A DNA stretch of 64,000 nucleotides from Lytechinus pictus (GCF_037042905.1 NC_087251.1:46448373-46512372); one strand, 5' to 3'. Shown: positions 21,245 to 33,220, counted from the first letter of the stretch. Notes: generated from the sequence alone by a model not told the origin. Program-made: numbers and translations.

Positions 21245-22362
21245 AAATGTAGACATTATGTGCATTTCAATTTTCATTGTGAGAAATATGACTGTTCTGT
21301 GGGAGATTTCTTACATTTATAGCCAAACTTTGAGTTTGAGTTAATTCTGCATGGGCTCCTTGGCTTGCTTGCCTATCCCAAATGGCTCACATATGTTAAT
21401 CCCTCCAAATCAGTGTAAAAAGTGGGTGGAGTTAAATGGGATTTTCGCACCTCGCATCCTTGTTAGCAACGCCTGTTAGCATTGTTTTACTCACTCTCCA
21501 AAATGTCTGCGATATTAAAATCCTAAAAACCAATGGAATCGTTGAATTGCTATGAATGTATCGGTGTACCAACATATACCGAATTTACAAGCAAGTGTGG
21601 GTAAGACTTTGAATTATCAGTCATTTTGATGAGTCATACAAAATGCCAAAATTGATGAAAATATAGCGTAAATTTGATATAACATTTCAAAATTGTCATT
21701 TAATTTTCTACCTGAAATGGATTAAATTGTGCGATCGTTTTTTACGTGCCTTAATACCGAATCCCTGTTTTTTGTTCCCGTACATAGCGAAACTCCTCAC
21801 AGCAAAGTCAAATCTGGTTCCTTGCTTCACCAGCAATAGTTTTAACATTGATCAACTTTTCTGCGACGGACGGGTTTTCATTTGACACTCTGTTTGCCTG
21901 ATTTGTCTCTTCTCAACTTTGTCCTGACTAATAAAGCCATTTAGACCCCATTAAATTACTAGTGAAGGAGCTATATAATGTAGTTGAGGATGTGTATCTC
22001 AAATTGGCGTACAGTATATCTCACAATTTATTTAGCTTTGAAATGTACCAAATTTATTGGAATAGTCCCCTTGGTTTTGAAAATAACTTGGGATAATATC
22101 TAAGCTCCCTTTTTGGTAGGTGACCTCGAGACGACTAGTATGAATATGCATGAAATTTCATGCACAAAGCACACAGCATGCACGCCTACTGCCTCTCCTC
22201 AACCTCCCTTTTTCTTTTTTCTTCCCCCCCCCCCTTTAATTTTTGAGGCAAAAAAAATCCATTCCCAAACCCCCCAGATCCAGCCCCCTGTCACTGTATA
22301 AAACTTGTATATATTTCTTCACCTTGCTTGATTACCATAACCTTCAAATTTTATTGTTTCAG
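21245..22362. other. Intergenic or intronic DNA upstream of an exon
   Basis: No supported exon. AGTGGGTGGAGTTAAATGGG at 21420 is followed by ordinary mixed sequence. A poly-C run lies at 22225-22234. The frame at 22113-22301 crosses low-complexity Phe/Pro codons and has no splice support. Confidence 0.4.
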
Positions 22363-23069
22363 GTGTCTGACAGGAGAACATCGGTGCTCCTACCCCCAGG
22401 ATGACCCTTCCACTGTGCTCCCCCCCCCCATGCAACCTTAGCCACTATACCAACCAACCAATCAGCTTCTCAATCTCTGCATTCTCATCCCCGCCCATAT
22501 TCCAGTGACCGCCCTCACAGCAGTCAGTTGATCTCCAGGTCAGTATGAGAGAGAGAGAGAGGCAATGATGTCGCACACTCACTATTTATTTTGTAATGCA
22601 TACCGGTAGCTATATTACTCATGAATTAATAATAGCAACATAATATTGATTTTTATTTCCCCATTCATAATTGACGAGTCTCAATGTGGAGAAAAAGTTC
22701 TTTATTTCTCTCTTTACCGCAATACTGATTAAATTACAGTGTGACAATAAAATTGTCATAAGTTGCTTACCTCTTGTTTTGTGATCTTTACCCTCAATTT
22801 TGATTGAAAATAGAATGTACACCAAATTGTAGGAACTGCCAGGGATCAAGGTCGCATTCCTGAAGCGCAGCACCCCGGGCCATACCAGGATGCACATACT
22901 TAAGAGACGTTCTGTGATTCAAATCGCTCCAGATACGTGGAGATGGCCCACCAAAGGGCATCAATCCTGAGGGACAGATTAATCAAACAACGTGCAGGTG
23001 GTACAAGAAGGCCTGGGCTCATGAAGTCCATAAAGACGCACATGGTGGAGAGTAAGGCAACCCTGAAAG
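22363..23069 (+). CDS. Two exons of an unrecognised gene (poly-C frameshift in the first)
   Basis: Exon 22363-22539 follows TTATTGTTTCAG and ends at GTCAGT. Exon 22933-23069 follows CGCTCCAG and ends at GTACAT. The first reads CLTGEHRCSYPQDDPSTV up to a run of ten C (22430-22439). After the run the open frame is shifted: TNQSASQSLHSHPRPYSS and then SSQLIS, which joins in phase (AG|A gives Arg) to YVEMAHQRASILRDRLIKQ and MKSIKTHMVESKATLK. The clean junction of the two open frames and the helix-like, charged composition support real exons. Without a changed C count the first exon stops after the run, at a TAG, so this is either a homopolymer error or a broken allele. The product is not recognised. 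Function is unknown. Confidence 0.5.
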
Positions 23070-23117
23070 GTACATGGCATCCTGTCGTTGCCATCTTTGT
23101 ATTTGTATGCTTGTATG

Positions 23118-23300
23118 TACAGGTAACTCTTGCTAAGTGGAATCCCTTGGGACCAGAAAAATCTGACTTGGGCAAAGTTTGACTTAAAAGAGGTACATAA
23201 CACGTGTTTTGAACTTTTGATTAATCTGGTCTTTAAAAAATGTGTCGTCTTGGGCAATTATTTGACTTATGGAAGGTCGACTTATGCAGAGTTGCCTGTA
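23118..23300. mobile_element. Short MITE with TACAGGYAACTC ends
   Basis: TACAGGTAACTCTTGCTAAG at the left is an imperfect inverted match of CTTATGCAGAGTTGCCTGTA at the right. GACTTGGGCAAAGTTTGACTTA and TTGGGCAATTATTTGACTTA (each shortened here) repeat inside. It lies 50 bp after the second unrecognised exon. Confidence 0.65.
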
Positions 23301-24290
23301 TTTCCATCTATAGAGTAAAAAAAGAAAAATTTAAACCTACTTGTGCGTAATCTATACAAATGTGTGATAATAATTATGATATTCCTGTTCTTTTAATTAT
23401 AGTGTATATACACATAGCTATGTATGTCCCTTTGTGCATATATACCCTCATGGATTATGGATACAAACTGTATGTACATATGGATACAGGCTTCTATTAA
23501 TTTCCTGCTTAATCACAAATATTACCTTGTGACATCCGGAATTTTTTTGTTAATTTTGATAAAAAAAGGATGCACAAATATTAGAAATTAATACCAATGA
23601 TTACAAGATTTTGATAAACCCTCAAATCGACCCCCAGCTTTGAACAGTGCCTTAACCACCAATCCACAGAAATGTGTTTAATGCATGGAGATACAATAGT
23701 TAGTGGCTCGATCAAACCCGATCCACTCTACATTATTACATATTCAAGTAATATGATATTCATGTTTTAGAACTGTACATGATAATATCTCTCAAAATTA
23801 AATTCTAATCTTATTTTTGCTGATAATTTAGTTTAATTGTTTTCACAATTGGCTGATATTTTAGTGCCCGATTATTTGACTGCATAGACTAAAATTTGAC
23901 CCATTTCAACCAAGATATGATCGCAGTGCTATATCCATTTACATCAAATTTTCTGACTGATTTTTTAAAATTTGTTTGTTTCCATCCTAACTTGTTCTTC
24001 ACAATAAAATAAAAGTCTTTACTGCAATTCTTTAAATGTGCAGGTAGCAACACAAAAGATTAGTTGCAGCATTCGTTTGTCTCACCCCATCAGTCTGGAA
24101 GGCAGTATTTACCAAGATCCCAACATAACAATTACCAGTACAAGAGGCCGGTTCCACGACATTTGCTTTGGCGACAATTGCTCCGATAGGAAATCTGCTT
24201 ATCAAGCCAAACATAAAATCTAACCTCCAATACTTAATAAACCATAATTCGTATCTTTACATTATTCTGAACTCTAGTTCAATCCTGACT
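23301..24290. other. AT-rich DNA, no supported gene
   Basis: ATATATACAC words around 23400-23500, then ordinary AT-rich sequence. At 24038-24223 both strands are open for 60 codons; this block (GACAATTGCTCCGATAGG) looks like part of an interspersed repeat and not an exon. Confidence 0.4.
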
Positions 24291-24293
24291 CTA

Positions 24294-24493
24294 TCCCTGT
24301 GCCCTCTGAGATATTAAAACCGGAGTAATTGTCTCAGGAGCAAATGTTGTGTCACCAAGAAGCCTTCGGATGATCCCTTCTTCCTGAGCGTCAGTGGATC
24401 TACCATTGGGCAACCTGGGGCAAGCGTTTAACAGAGATGGAAGATTGGAGGAAGGATGGGACACTTTCAACCCACCAACCTTTGTAAACCAGT
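24294..24493 (-). CDS. Possible minus-strand terminal exon, unrecognised
   Basis: On the minus strand a good acceptor (TTTTATTCCCCTCTCTAG, complement of 24494-24511) is followed by an open frame of about 65 codons to a stop at about 24294. The sequence contains HWFTKVGGLKVSHPSSNLPS and later EEGIIRRLLGDTTFAPETIT. The composition is that of a protein, not of low-complexity DNA. I recognise no family and found no matching upstream exon. It could equally be an old retro-element or chance. Confidence 0.3.
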
Positions 24494-24862
24494 GGCTAGA
24501 GAGGGGAATAAAAGGTATTTGATCTTCTTTGATAAAGTTAGCAATATAGTATGATTCATACGCATGTATACAAATTGAGGTTTTTGATAAAATACAAGAT
24601 AACTTGTCATCGTGGAACATGTTATTGAATTATTTGTCAGCAGTATTGTCAACCCATCATGAGAAATGCAATTCATTTTTCTTTCTAAAGAGAGTTCATT
24701 ATTTCATTTAATCAGTGGAGATCGATCGGTATTGCTATATATAATTGAAGTTTCACTTTCGTGTATTTATTATATTTCCTATCAGTAGAACTGTTTCCTA
24801 TATCGGTCATATAACGTAAAACCTGCTCAATTAATATTTGGTGAATGACATGAAAAATTAGC

Positions 24863-25270
24863 CCTGGAGAGCATTTCATCAACATTTGGCATCCTAAAAG
24901 TTTTCAGATCCAACCACTTTTCTAAAGTCATGATTGGCTGAGATGCGCTGGGGAGTGTTTCATGAAAGGGCCAGTAAGATGTTTTATCCAACCAAGTATG
25001 ATTTATCCGACAGTTACCTTAGGAATTCAGCTTCTCAGCCAATCTAAATTGAGGAAAATTGTTGGATCCGACAAATTGTCAGAATACAAATAATGATGAA
25101 ATTATCCTGGGGAGCGTTTCGTCAACATTTTTTGTCCGACAAGTTGTCAGATTTGACAACTTTCCTTGATTCCGATTGACTGAGAGGCACTGTTACCAAG
25201 GCATCTCTCACATAAAACAGGACTTGTCAGATGAAACGCCTGACAAGTCCTTTTATGAGATGCTCCCCAG
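24863..25270. mobile_element. Cluster of CTGGGGAGYGTTTCATGAAA MITEs
   Basis: CTGGAGAGCATTTCATCAAC (24863), CTGGGGAGTGTTTCATGAAA (24948) and CTGGGGAGCGTTTCGTCAAC (25109) are three copies of one terminus. Inverted forms of it occur as TTATGAGATGCTCCCCAG (25252-25270) and again after 25850 (TTTCATAAAACACTCCC). The intervals contain GACAAGTTGTCAG and GACTTGTCAG palindromes and GATTGGCTGAGA. Individual elements cannot be separated with confidence. Confidence 0.6.
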
Positions 25271-25357
25271 TTTGTGAGATATTTCCTATTTTTGAGCAAG
25301 TGCCATGAGCGCCCAGCTGAGGCGGAAAACGGCGCTTTACAAGGACCCATCGTCATC

Positions 25358-25785
25358 CAGACCTGCCAACCAGTACGTTTTCGGCGTATTTAGTACGTTT
25401 TTGCAACCAAAATACGGAAGTACGTTTTTTCTTTTAAAAATATGTTTTTGTAAAAAAAAAATCGTAATTTATTGAGAAAAATCATCTCTATATGTCTCTA
25501 TTTCATAGAACGTACACAAATATGGTTATTAGATCAATGTAATTTCAGGTAACTTGTTTTTTTTTCCAATATTTTTGTTAAAACCAGGGTGAAATATACA
25601 CATGTTTCAATGTCTTTTTTTTTTTCATCTGCAAGAGCAGTGCGCATTTTAGCTTGCATGCAGCTTGAGCGCCGCGATGAGTGAGTGCGCCACGTATTTT
25701 ATTATGAAATACACGTTTTGGGGGAAAAATACAGTTTTTTTTATCACAGAATACAATTTTTCATTCCCAGAGGTTGGCAGGTCTG
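25358..25785. mobile_element. MITE with CAGACCTGCCAAC ends and 6-bp target duplication (copy 2)
   Basis: The ends and nearly the whole interior are the same as 9436-9864. The flanks GTCATC (25352-25357 and 25786-25791) are an exact 6-bp direct repeat that differs from the duplication of copy 1. This proves independent insertions of one element. Confidence 0.92.
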
Positions 25786-25875
25786 GTCATCATCAGTTGT
25801 CTGACTTTTACTATGGTAACTGTTTGATAAAACAGACTATGTCTGATAAAACATCTGAGGTCCTTTCATAAAACA

Positions 25876-25934
25876 CTCCCGAACTCACAACCTTGCAATT
25901 ATGAGTCCAATGCTCTAACCACTGGACCACATTA
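25876..25934 (-). mobile_element. tRNA-like SINE head (minus strand)
   Basis: The complement reads TGTGGTCCAGTGGTTAGAGC then ATTGGACTCATAATTGCAAG and GTTGTGAGTTCG. This is an A box, a CAT anticodon-like loop and a degraded B box, as in a tRNA-Met-like gene. There is no closing acceptor stem and the T arm is degraded, so I take it as a SINE remnant and not a tRNA gene. Confidence 0.5.
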
Positions 25935-26247
25935 AAGGAGTCTACTAAAGTTCAATTATCTTACCAACCCTTTTGGCCAGTTTGGGAAGTAGTGTTGACT
26001 TTGTGCTAAAAAAAGAGACTTTTTTTTTGCTTAGAAATGTGTTTTGTGTCATTTTAGTAGGAGTACATATCTTTTGTGATTAAATGATAATGACAGTGAG
26101 AAAAGCAGATGAGGATAAGAGAAGAAAGGAAAGAATAGAGCATGTAAAGGAGAGGTCTGGCCATAAATCCATAATAACCCCATTGAGTAAAAATATGGCC
26201 TCATCTTTTGGTCGTCTTGCCTGCCCCCTCACCCAGCAAAATATATT

Positions 26248-26545
26248 GGCCCGTATTCTGAAGTCAGGTGTAACTTAGACCACGGTCTAAGTCTGCGCTA
26301 AAATTATGGAGAGCCAAAAGTTCGAAAATTATGTTTATATTGTATATTTCAGATATGCTAATTATGTATTTGTTTCCTTTTGCTTTCTTAAGACAATTCC
26401 CAGACAATTATGAACAATTTGGGTGTCATATGAGTCAATAAATTGAATGTGTACTCTTAGGGATTTGTGCTCCAATTGGCTGTCCATAGTTAAACCACAA
26501 CTTTAAACGAGGGTTTAATTTAAACCTGAGTTCAGAATACAGGCC
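26248..26545. mobile_element. Foldback MITE, GGCCCGTATTCTGAAGTC family
   Basis: GGCCCGTATTCTGAAGTCAG at the left and TGAGTTCAGAATACAGGCC at the right are inverted repeats. The subterminal TTAGACCACGGTCTAAGT is a palindrome. Relatives are at 10743, 53574-53847 and 62144-62848. Confidence 0.8.
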
Positions 26546-26654
26546 ACTGGGTCCGCTCAGTGCAATGTGAATTTAAATGTAAATTTACGATGTGAGTGGT
26601 GTTTTGAAATGAAATACTAATACAAATGAAAAAATTACCTTTTAAAATAACAGC

Positions 26655-26757
26655 CACAGGAGAGGGAGCCAAGCAGCGGTGCGTGCATCAACATGACTAG
26701 TGAAAACGATGAAAGGGGTTGGAACAGGATGGAAACCAACAACATGAGCATTAAAAA
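26655..26757 (+). other. Exon-like segment of doubtful status
   Basis: AAAATAACAG precedes and GTGAGT follows an open stretch containing MTSENDERGWNRMETNNMSI. Its phase fits neither the preceding exon (which would read into TAG at 26699) nor the coiled-coil frame of the next exon. It could be an alternative or untranslated exon, or no exon at all. Confidence 0.25.
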
Positions 26758-27650
26758 GTGAGTTTAATAAATATCTGTATCATAGACATACCTGAATCTG
26801 GCATTTCTTGGAAAGGTTAAAGAGAAATGCCAGCAGTTGCAGTAAACACTAATTTCATGAGAAAGTCTGTAAAACCAGGCTTAATTGTCAGTATATCATC
26901 GAGGATCTAGATCTGGTACAGTTACATAAACTGAACTTTGTGAAATCATAAAATCTAAGCTGAAATACAATCACACTGAAGATCGCCAACACAGATAGGC
27001 ACACGTGGGACAGTGTATTATTATTGCTGGAATAAAGACCCGACGGAAGTGACCAAATCCGTGCTAATTTTGCTTATTTCTCAGCAGTTACACAATTTCT
27101 TCCAGAATCCTTTGGCACATATTTTTTATTCATACAAACAGACACTTGGGTGGTCATTATATTAGATTCTGTAAAAAGTCATTTTGAGATCGTTACCAGA
27201 ACTGGAATTTACCTTTAAGTGGGGCATTTGATTCATGTTCCAGCTTGGAATTTGAAATCACATATGCTAATTATGACAACTGCATTGCTTGAACTTAGTG
27301 AAAACTAGTGGCATAAATGAATTCCTTGTCCTTTAAAAATCCATTGAAGAGCTGTACTATGCTTTCAAGTTCAGCCCTCCAGATACACACTGTAAAAAGA
27401 GTCAATATATTCCATATATACGCTAATTAGCTTAGCTTATTGTGCTAATTATCTTAATTACAACAAATCCAAAATAAAAATTACTGCCATAAATTCTTGG
27501 TCATAGAAACACTAGAAGAAGTATATTATTTATGTTTTTCAGCTTTCTGAACATGCAGAGATAAATAAGTCTATAGAATTATTATTCTAGTTATTCTGAT
27601 TACAACAATTACTTAGTTAGTAATTACTTAAACAGTGGTCCTCTCTGCAG

Positions 27651-27806
27651 CAGGAACAGAGTGCTATCCGCAAGAGCAAAGCCCTGGAATCCAAGGTTCA
27701 TCTGGCAGAAGTCACCAAACAGGAACAACGCAACATGGAGCTAGATTATGAAGGATTTGTCGTCATGCTGAAGGATGAACTCAACAAACTCAGGTCAAAC
27801 GTCTGA
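27651..27806 (+). CDS. Coiled-coil exon of the unrecognised gene
   Basis: The acceptor CCTCTCTGCAG opens a frame of 51 residues: QEQSAIRKSKALESKVHLAE, then VTKQEQRNMELDYEGFVVML and KDELNKLR. It is strongly helical, charged and heptad-like. It may end at TGA 27804-27806, or splice at AG|GTCAAA (27793/27794) to a later exon. The frame needs a phase-0 upstream exon that I did not find. The combination of short coiled-coil exons loosely recalls the small CENP-Q/CENP-U type kinetochore proteins; that is a weak resemblance from memory and not a call. Confidence 0.5.
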   Translation, partial: QEQSAIRKSKALESKVHLAEVTKQEQRNMELDYEGFVVMLKDELNKLRSNV

Positions 27807-28181
27807 AAGATGCCTAGAAATATGCCACCATATCCAGTGGTAAGTTGTACAGCATTTATGACTATTGTCACCACATCTCATCCCCCGAAAAAGTCACACA
27901 AAAAAGAAATGTTTATGCTTTTTCAAAATTTAATCAAATAGGACAAACAAATGATCTATCATTGTAAAGCTCAGAGTCTACTCTTTCATCTGATATAACT
28001 TGGGACGATTGCTCATTCATGCATGAGCGAATAAGAAGGATATATCCTAAAATCATTTGGCGGACTGTACTGTACGTGAACTTCAAAAAGAAAATTCCAG
28101 GTCTCAAAAGTTCAATATCTGCTCTTTGATATGATACCTCAATCAAAGAAAAATGGTCAATGAATAATAAAGTTCTGTATC

Positions 28182-28271
28182 TTTAACCCATCAGCTGCTG
28201 GGTTTTGTAATACCCATAGGCTTGTTTGTGTACAGGAACTATGTGTTCCCAGTAGGCAGTGGGTTTAAATA
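28182..28271. repeat. Short foldback, TTTAACCCATCAGCTGCTGGG
   Basis: TTTAACCCATCAGCTGCTGG at the left pairs with CCCAGTAGGCAGTGGGTTTAAA at the right (22 bases shortened to its core AGGCAGTGGGTTTAA). About 90 bp in all, with no coding potential. Confidence 0.55.
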
Positions 28272-29519
28272 ATGCTTGAATTTTTCAAAGCAATTGAAGA
28301 CATTTGCAGGCTAGTTGTCAAACCTTTTCAACACTCCGTTTTGTTGACGATCAGCCTTGCCTTAAGTATTTTGTTAACCATGTGAGAGCTACGATTGGCA
28401 GTCCATGAAAACATATTTGTTTAATGAAAATCATGGAAAACAAGCATAATTTTAAGAAAAATAGAATTTTGTTATTCTGTTGTTATTTTTCATGAGGTAT
28501 CAAATTTAAGTGCAGATTTTAAATGTTTAGACATGTGAATGTGTTAAGAACATTAATAAGATATTTAGACAAAACATCAGCACATTCAGGCCTGCATAAA
28601 GATGACTATTTAATAATTTTTATGCATTTCCCATTCACTTTGTGTGCAATGTCCCATACATAAGCCCTTTTTAATTAGTTATGAAATAGATGACTGAATT
28701 TTAACACCTAGTTTTGTTTTTCAAAAGTCAAAGTATATACATTAGAAATTCTAGAAATATGATTGGTCAGTGTTTGATATTTAAAGAAAGACATTTTAAA
28801 ATTTACTTAAGTTATCACATACAGGACACTTGGTTCAAGGACATTGCAAAATTTGCATTTATATAAGTAATGAGCTGATTCTGTCTTACCAATTGCAAAT
28901 TAAACCATACCTTAGAGGGTCCACGTCCATAAAGAAACTGGGTCAAAAATAAATTCAACTGATTCTAGGTGAATATTTTTAGATTGCCCCATTTGTATAA
29001 AGGTGTTATCTTAAATTATTCAAACAAAGGCACCTATTCCTGCGTATATTTGCATAATTTCTTTTTTCTCATTCATTTGGTTACAATATTATAGCAATTG
29101 TTTTCACATTTAATTGATGATTTTTTACATCTGAATGGTCTGATGGAATATTATCTTGGACTTGTCCTGAATTTAAATAAAGTAAAGTCAGTTTGTTTTT
29201 TGTTGATATGTGTTCAAATGATGCAAACCTGTCAAAAATTTGATGAAAAGTGTTTCTGTATCAGGCCATGTAACATTAAGTATATCGATTGGTTGTAGAA
29301 ATGGTTTTTAAAATTGATCATACTCTATAATTAATGTAATGAATCCTATAAATCAGCCCCAGAATCAATAGCTTTGCTTCATGTTACAGGTCCAAGAAGT
29401 GCATTTTCCCAATGCAAAATCTAAGCTGTTTCATATGTATATGTGTCATAGTAAGAAGCATGCTTTTGAAAGAGAAATGTTGGTAGAATGTCATTTTCTT
29501 TCTTTCACTACACTTGCAG
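28272..29519. other. AT-rich sequence between possible exons
   Basis: No supported exon or element is visible here. A missing phase-adjusting exon of the unrecognised gene could lie in this interval, but I could not pick one by eye. Confidence 0.35.
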
Positions 29520-29651
29520 TCATGTCACTCAGTGCAAGACATGGATACACTCCTAATCAATGCTCGCCATCTTCAAAGCATTAACATGAGAGAGATAGTC
29601 TATCAAAGCCAAGGACATGACACCAATCTTGAAATCATCCTCTCCAAGTAG
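29520..29651 (+). CDS. Possible last exon of the unrecognised gene
   Basis: A strong pyrimidine tract and acceptor (TTTCTTTCACTACACTTGCAG) precede 43 open codons ending at TAG 29649-29651. The sequence has SVQDMDTLLINARHLQSINM and then REIVYQSQGHDTNLEIILSK. It looks like a helical protein end. Its phase (0) does not match the phase-2 donor of the 27651 exon, so at least one exon between them is missing from this model, or the two belong to different genes. Confidence 0.4.
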   Translation, partial: SCHSVQDMDTLLINARHLQSINMREIVYQSQGHDTNLEIILSK

Positions 29652-30840
29652 TGTCTGGTGTGAGCAGCTATTGGTATTTATGTGATGCTAAATATCTAAA
29701 TGCTCTATTAAAAAAAAAAATTATTAGAAAATATATTTTTAAATATGTCTGATGATGACTTTGTGTAGCTCCAAGCAACAGGTCCAAGCTATTATCTCTT
29801 TGTTACAGTTTAATGTATATTTGAATTATCTGTGGTTTCTTGAATAGATGCATACTATGTATGGCTTTATTAGTAGGAGTAAAGTGTAAGGTAGCAAATT
29901 ATTTTTACTATTAGGCTGAGAATTGAGGTGGTGCGATGATTAAGTTTATATATTTTTTTAGTTAACTTAGTTTGTAACTTTGTTTTGATGAAGTTAGTAT
30001 TTGTGTGTATTTTGTGTTGACAATTCTGCAAAAGTGGATCCAAAGGTTTTCCAGAGTTTTTCCATCTTGTGTTTTATCTCTGTTTTTTTACCCTGGATCT
30101 ACTTGTCGTAGAATTGTGTAGCACCCCCCCAAAAAAAAAAATTGTACACAATACCCGTATACATACTTATTTTTCCATGAATGTTACTAATATTTCTGTC
30201 AAATTTCATGAATAATTACACCAAGAATGTTTATTTTCATTTTTTTTTTATAATTAGAGATTTCAAATTCATAAAATACCATGTAGTTTGTGTTCTTAAA
30301 ATTTAACCTATTTGATTAGGCCTATCAGCAACAATCAGAGTTTGTTATTAGCTAATTTAACCAATTCATGTTCATGTCAAAACAATTTTAGTATCGGCAT
30401 ATGTAATGAAATTTTATATTTTTGTTAGGAATTAATAATGTCATTAACATCATAAAAAAACTATTAACAAAGGTCCAAGTATGCTTCCTTACAGGATATG
30501 CTTTTTCATCACATGTTATGGGCAAAATATTAGATTAGAATTATTATAAGATGAAAACTAAATCCCTCACAAAATGTTCCACAAGTTTGGCGGATTACAT
30601 ATTTCTTGTTACTGAACTGTTAAAATCCAAATCAGTATTATTGGTTAGCCTCATTATTCCTCAGTCAGGTGTCGGGTGTAAGAAGGGAAATTGTGCAAAA
30701 TGATTTAAAAAAAAACCCAAAACAAAGTCTCAACTTATTTTGAATAGACAATGTCCTTTTAATTTGCCCAGTTGATTTAGAGTTTGTTTGAAGTGAAACG
30801 TTCACAAATCTTAGATGTTAAACAACCAATGAAACAAACA
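29652..30840. other. AT-rich DNA, possible 3' UTR
   Basis: It follows the stop of the 29520-29651 exon. It is AT-rich with a CCCCCCCAAAAAAAAAA run at 30124. No further feature is supported. Confidence 0.35.
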
Positions 30841-30849
30841 TTTCAAATT

Positions 30850-31260
30850 TTCTTAACAACAAACAACAAACTAATGGAACTGGCAGGGTCCATTATTATC
30901 CCGAACATATTTGATCCATTATGCAATGAGAATTCTCTTCACTGGCTGCCTGCTAAGAAAAGAGTTCATTTTAAACTAATGTTACTTGTCCATCGGGCCA
31001 TCCATGGGATATCTACATATTACATAAAAGACATGTTTCACCCCCCCCCCCCATTCTGCCTAGCACTTTAAGATCTGGATTATGACAATTTGCTGCAAAT
31101 TTCCTTTAACCCAACATTCATGGGCGGATAGGCTGCAGCCAAGTTGTAGAATCAATCTCCCCAGTCACTTCACAACACTTAACCTGGACTAAGTTCATTC
31201 GAGCAAATCTTTGATTTTACTCATAAATTAGATTATACAGTTTTGTAGGGGACATCCTTG
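30850..31260 (+). mobile_element. Decayed LINE (L2/CR1-like) reverse transcriptase 3' end
   Basis: The frame contains ENSLHWLPAKKRVHFKLML and LVHRAIHGISTYYIKDM. This matches the L2/CR1-clade pattern LHWLPV..RI.FK......A.HG..P.YI.D. Further on, in another frame, AAAKL*NQSPQSLHNT fits the later AP.LWN.LP.SLR motif with the Trp codon changed to TAG. A poly-C run near 31041 separates the frames. The copy is broken by stops and frameshifts. Confidence 0.7.
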
Positions 31261-32935
31261 GATATGCGTGCTGAATTTGGAGGCTGTTCTACCTTGAACC
31301 TTGAAGAAGTACTCTCCAAAAATAGCATACATGCTTACGCACAAAAGTCAAGATCTCAAGGGGGTGGGATCTGCCACAAAAAAGCCAAGCCTGATGAAAA
31401 TCAGAAAAGCATCAATAACAATTTCAATTCAAACTAAACCCTGATTTATAAGAAATGAAATACGCATCTAGATTTGTCATCACTCACTGTTCTGATTGGC
31501 TACCTGGTTTGGCGCTGGTTTCTCACTTGCTGAGCTCCTGTGAGTAGTGAGCTGACCGGGCTTGTCCCTTAAATTGTCGGTGAACGGAGCAGCAAGGACA
31601 CCAGCCCCCACCGGGATATAGCTGACAATTCCAGTGAGTGCCGCAAAAACATATACTAGTTAAATGTTTGTACCTTTTTTTGATTGACCCCCCCTTCAGA
31701 TCGCTGATTGCGCGTTTTCCACAAAACTTTACACGCGCGTAGAGCCGGATGTAAACTACAAGACTATATAGTAAAATTTTGAAGATATTAATTGTTTATA
31801 TTTTTAATTAATTAAAAAAATGAAAAATGTTTTACAGGTGAAGTAATACATGCTTGACCATATCTTGGAAATGTTTAATATTGGTAAATAATTTTTATGT
31901 CTCGACTGACCGTAGGTGTTTGCCGTAGACATTATGCTTTTGGGTTATCTTGTTCATCTTGTTTTCGTTATAAGCTATAGAGGTCACTTTGTACCCCAAA
32001 ATGTCTTATTCTTGCGAACTCCAAACTTGGGTCATTTTATAGATGAAAATGTTTCTGAAGATTTGTTTTGGGGATCAAGGTCAAACTTGAGTCATATTGT
32101 GTGCTAGGATCTGCTGAGATTATTTGGGTTACAAGGTCAAAGGTTTTGAAGATTATTATTTGAAATGTAAGCTGTGTTCTGGGAATGGCAGAGGCATATA
32201 TGTAAATTTGACAACGTGCAGTTGAGAATCCATCTATGTTTTTCAAATTTTTCAGAGTCCTTGAATGATATGTAGGTAGGTAGTCGGTAGGTCAAGTGTT
32301 AATAAGTGCTTTCATTTTGTATATTTTAGTTTTTTTTACAGAAAAGTTTATTACACTAGCATTTATAACAATTCTAGGAGGTGTTTCACAAAAAGATAAT
32401 TCCAATTTTTTAAATCACGCTGAATTGTTAGCAAGCATGTGGTATTTCAATCACAGTCTCATCAATTCATTGTACACAACAGAGCATGTTCTCTGATCAT
32501 GATTCAAACAATATAGTGGTCCGTTTCCGTTATTTTCCTCAAAAAAAGGTGAAATTTGAGACCGATATTTAGTCACACTTCAATCTTAGTGAATCACCTC
32601 TTTGATTTGTCTCTTGATGTCAGATAGCTTGGACCTGCCCTACAGCAGGCATAGATCCAGGGGGATGGCAGAAGATGCCAGCACACCCCGTAAATTGCAA
32701 AATATAATTTTGGGGCTTGTCAAGCTTTTCTGGAGATGAAATGTCTTCATTTTGGATAGATGACCATTTTACCTTATTGATTTTTTGCTTGTCAATTTTT
32801 GGGGGATAAAATCGCACCCCGTCAATGTCTGACTCTGGATCCACGCCTATACAGTGTACAATTGTCTGTGTCTACTTGTACTTGCTTTGTATTAATGAAT
32901 TTTATTTTGTCTTTTTTTATAAAAAATAAGTTGTA
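31261..32935. other. Intergenic DNA with a possible repeat at 31885-32160
   Basis: The part 31885-32160 (TCGACTGACCGTAGGTGTTT to GGTTACAAGGTCAAAGGTTT) shares the style of the 14.4-kb element, including GGTCAAAGGT, but does not align clearly. The rest is AT-rich with no supported gene. Confidence 0.35.
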
Positions 32936-33220
32936 AGACCAGCAGCTCGGAAGATTTATTCAAGTTAGAGGACCATGGCAGTTGACCTCATCGATTGATG
33001 GTGGTAGGCCCTGAACCTCACAAACATGGCTTTCTGTCTGGTTTGAGCTCTGGTCTTCTTGACAGAATTACACAATTACTGACGTCACTACCAAGAGACC
33101 TATTTTTCCGTGTGCAGAGCAGGGCACTGGACCCAGTTGTGCATGGTATACAACTTACCACTATGTAAGTGCTTTATTGATTTCAGTGATATTTTGTGTA
33201 GCCTAGAGTATGTGAGACAA
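32936..33220 (+). repeat. Interspersed repeat, copy 1
   Basis: It contains GACCAGCAGCTCGGAAGATT, GTCACTACCAAGAGACCTAT and ACTTACCACTATGTAAGTGC. The same sequence is found, diverged and in the opposite orientation, at 37590-37870. Confidence 0.65.

Noticed and set aside
24038..24223. 61-codon frame after an AG, open on both strands
   Set aside because: No donor, no phase match to the neighbouring exons, and repeat-like wording.
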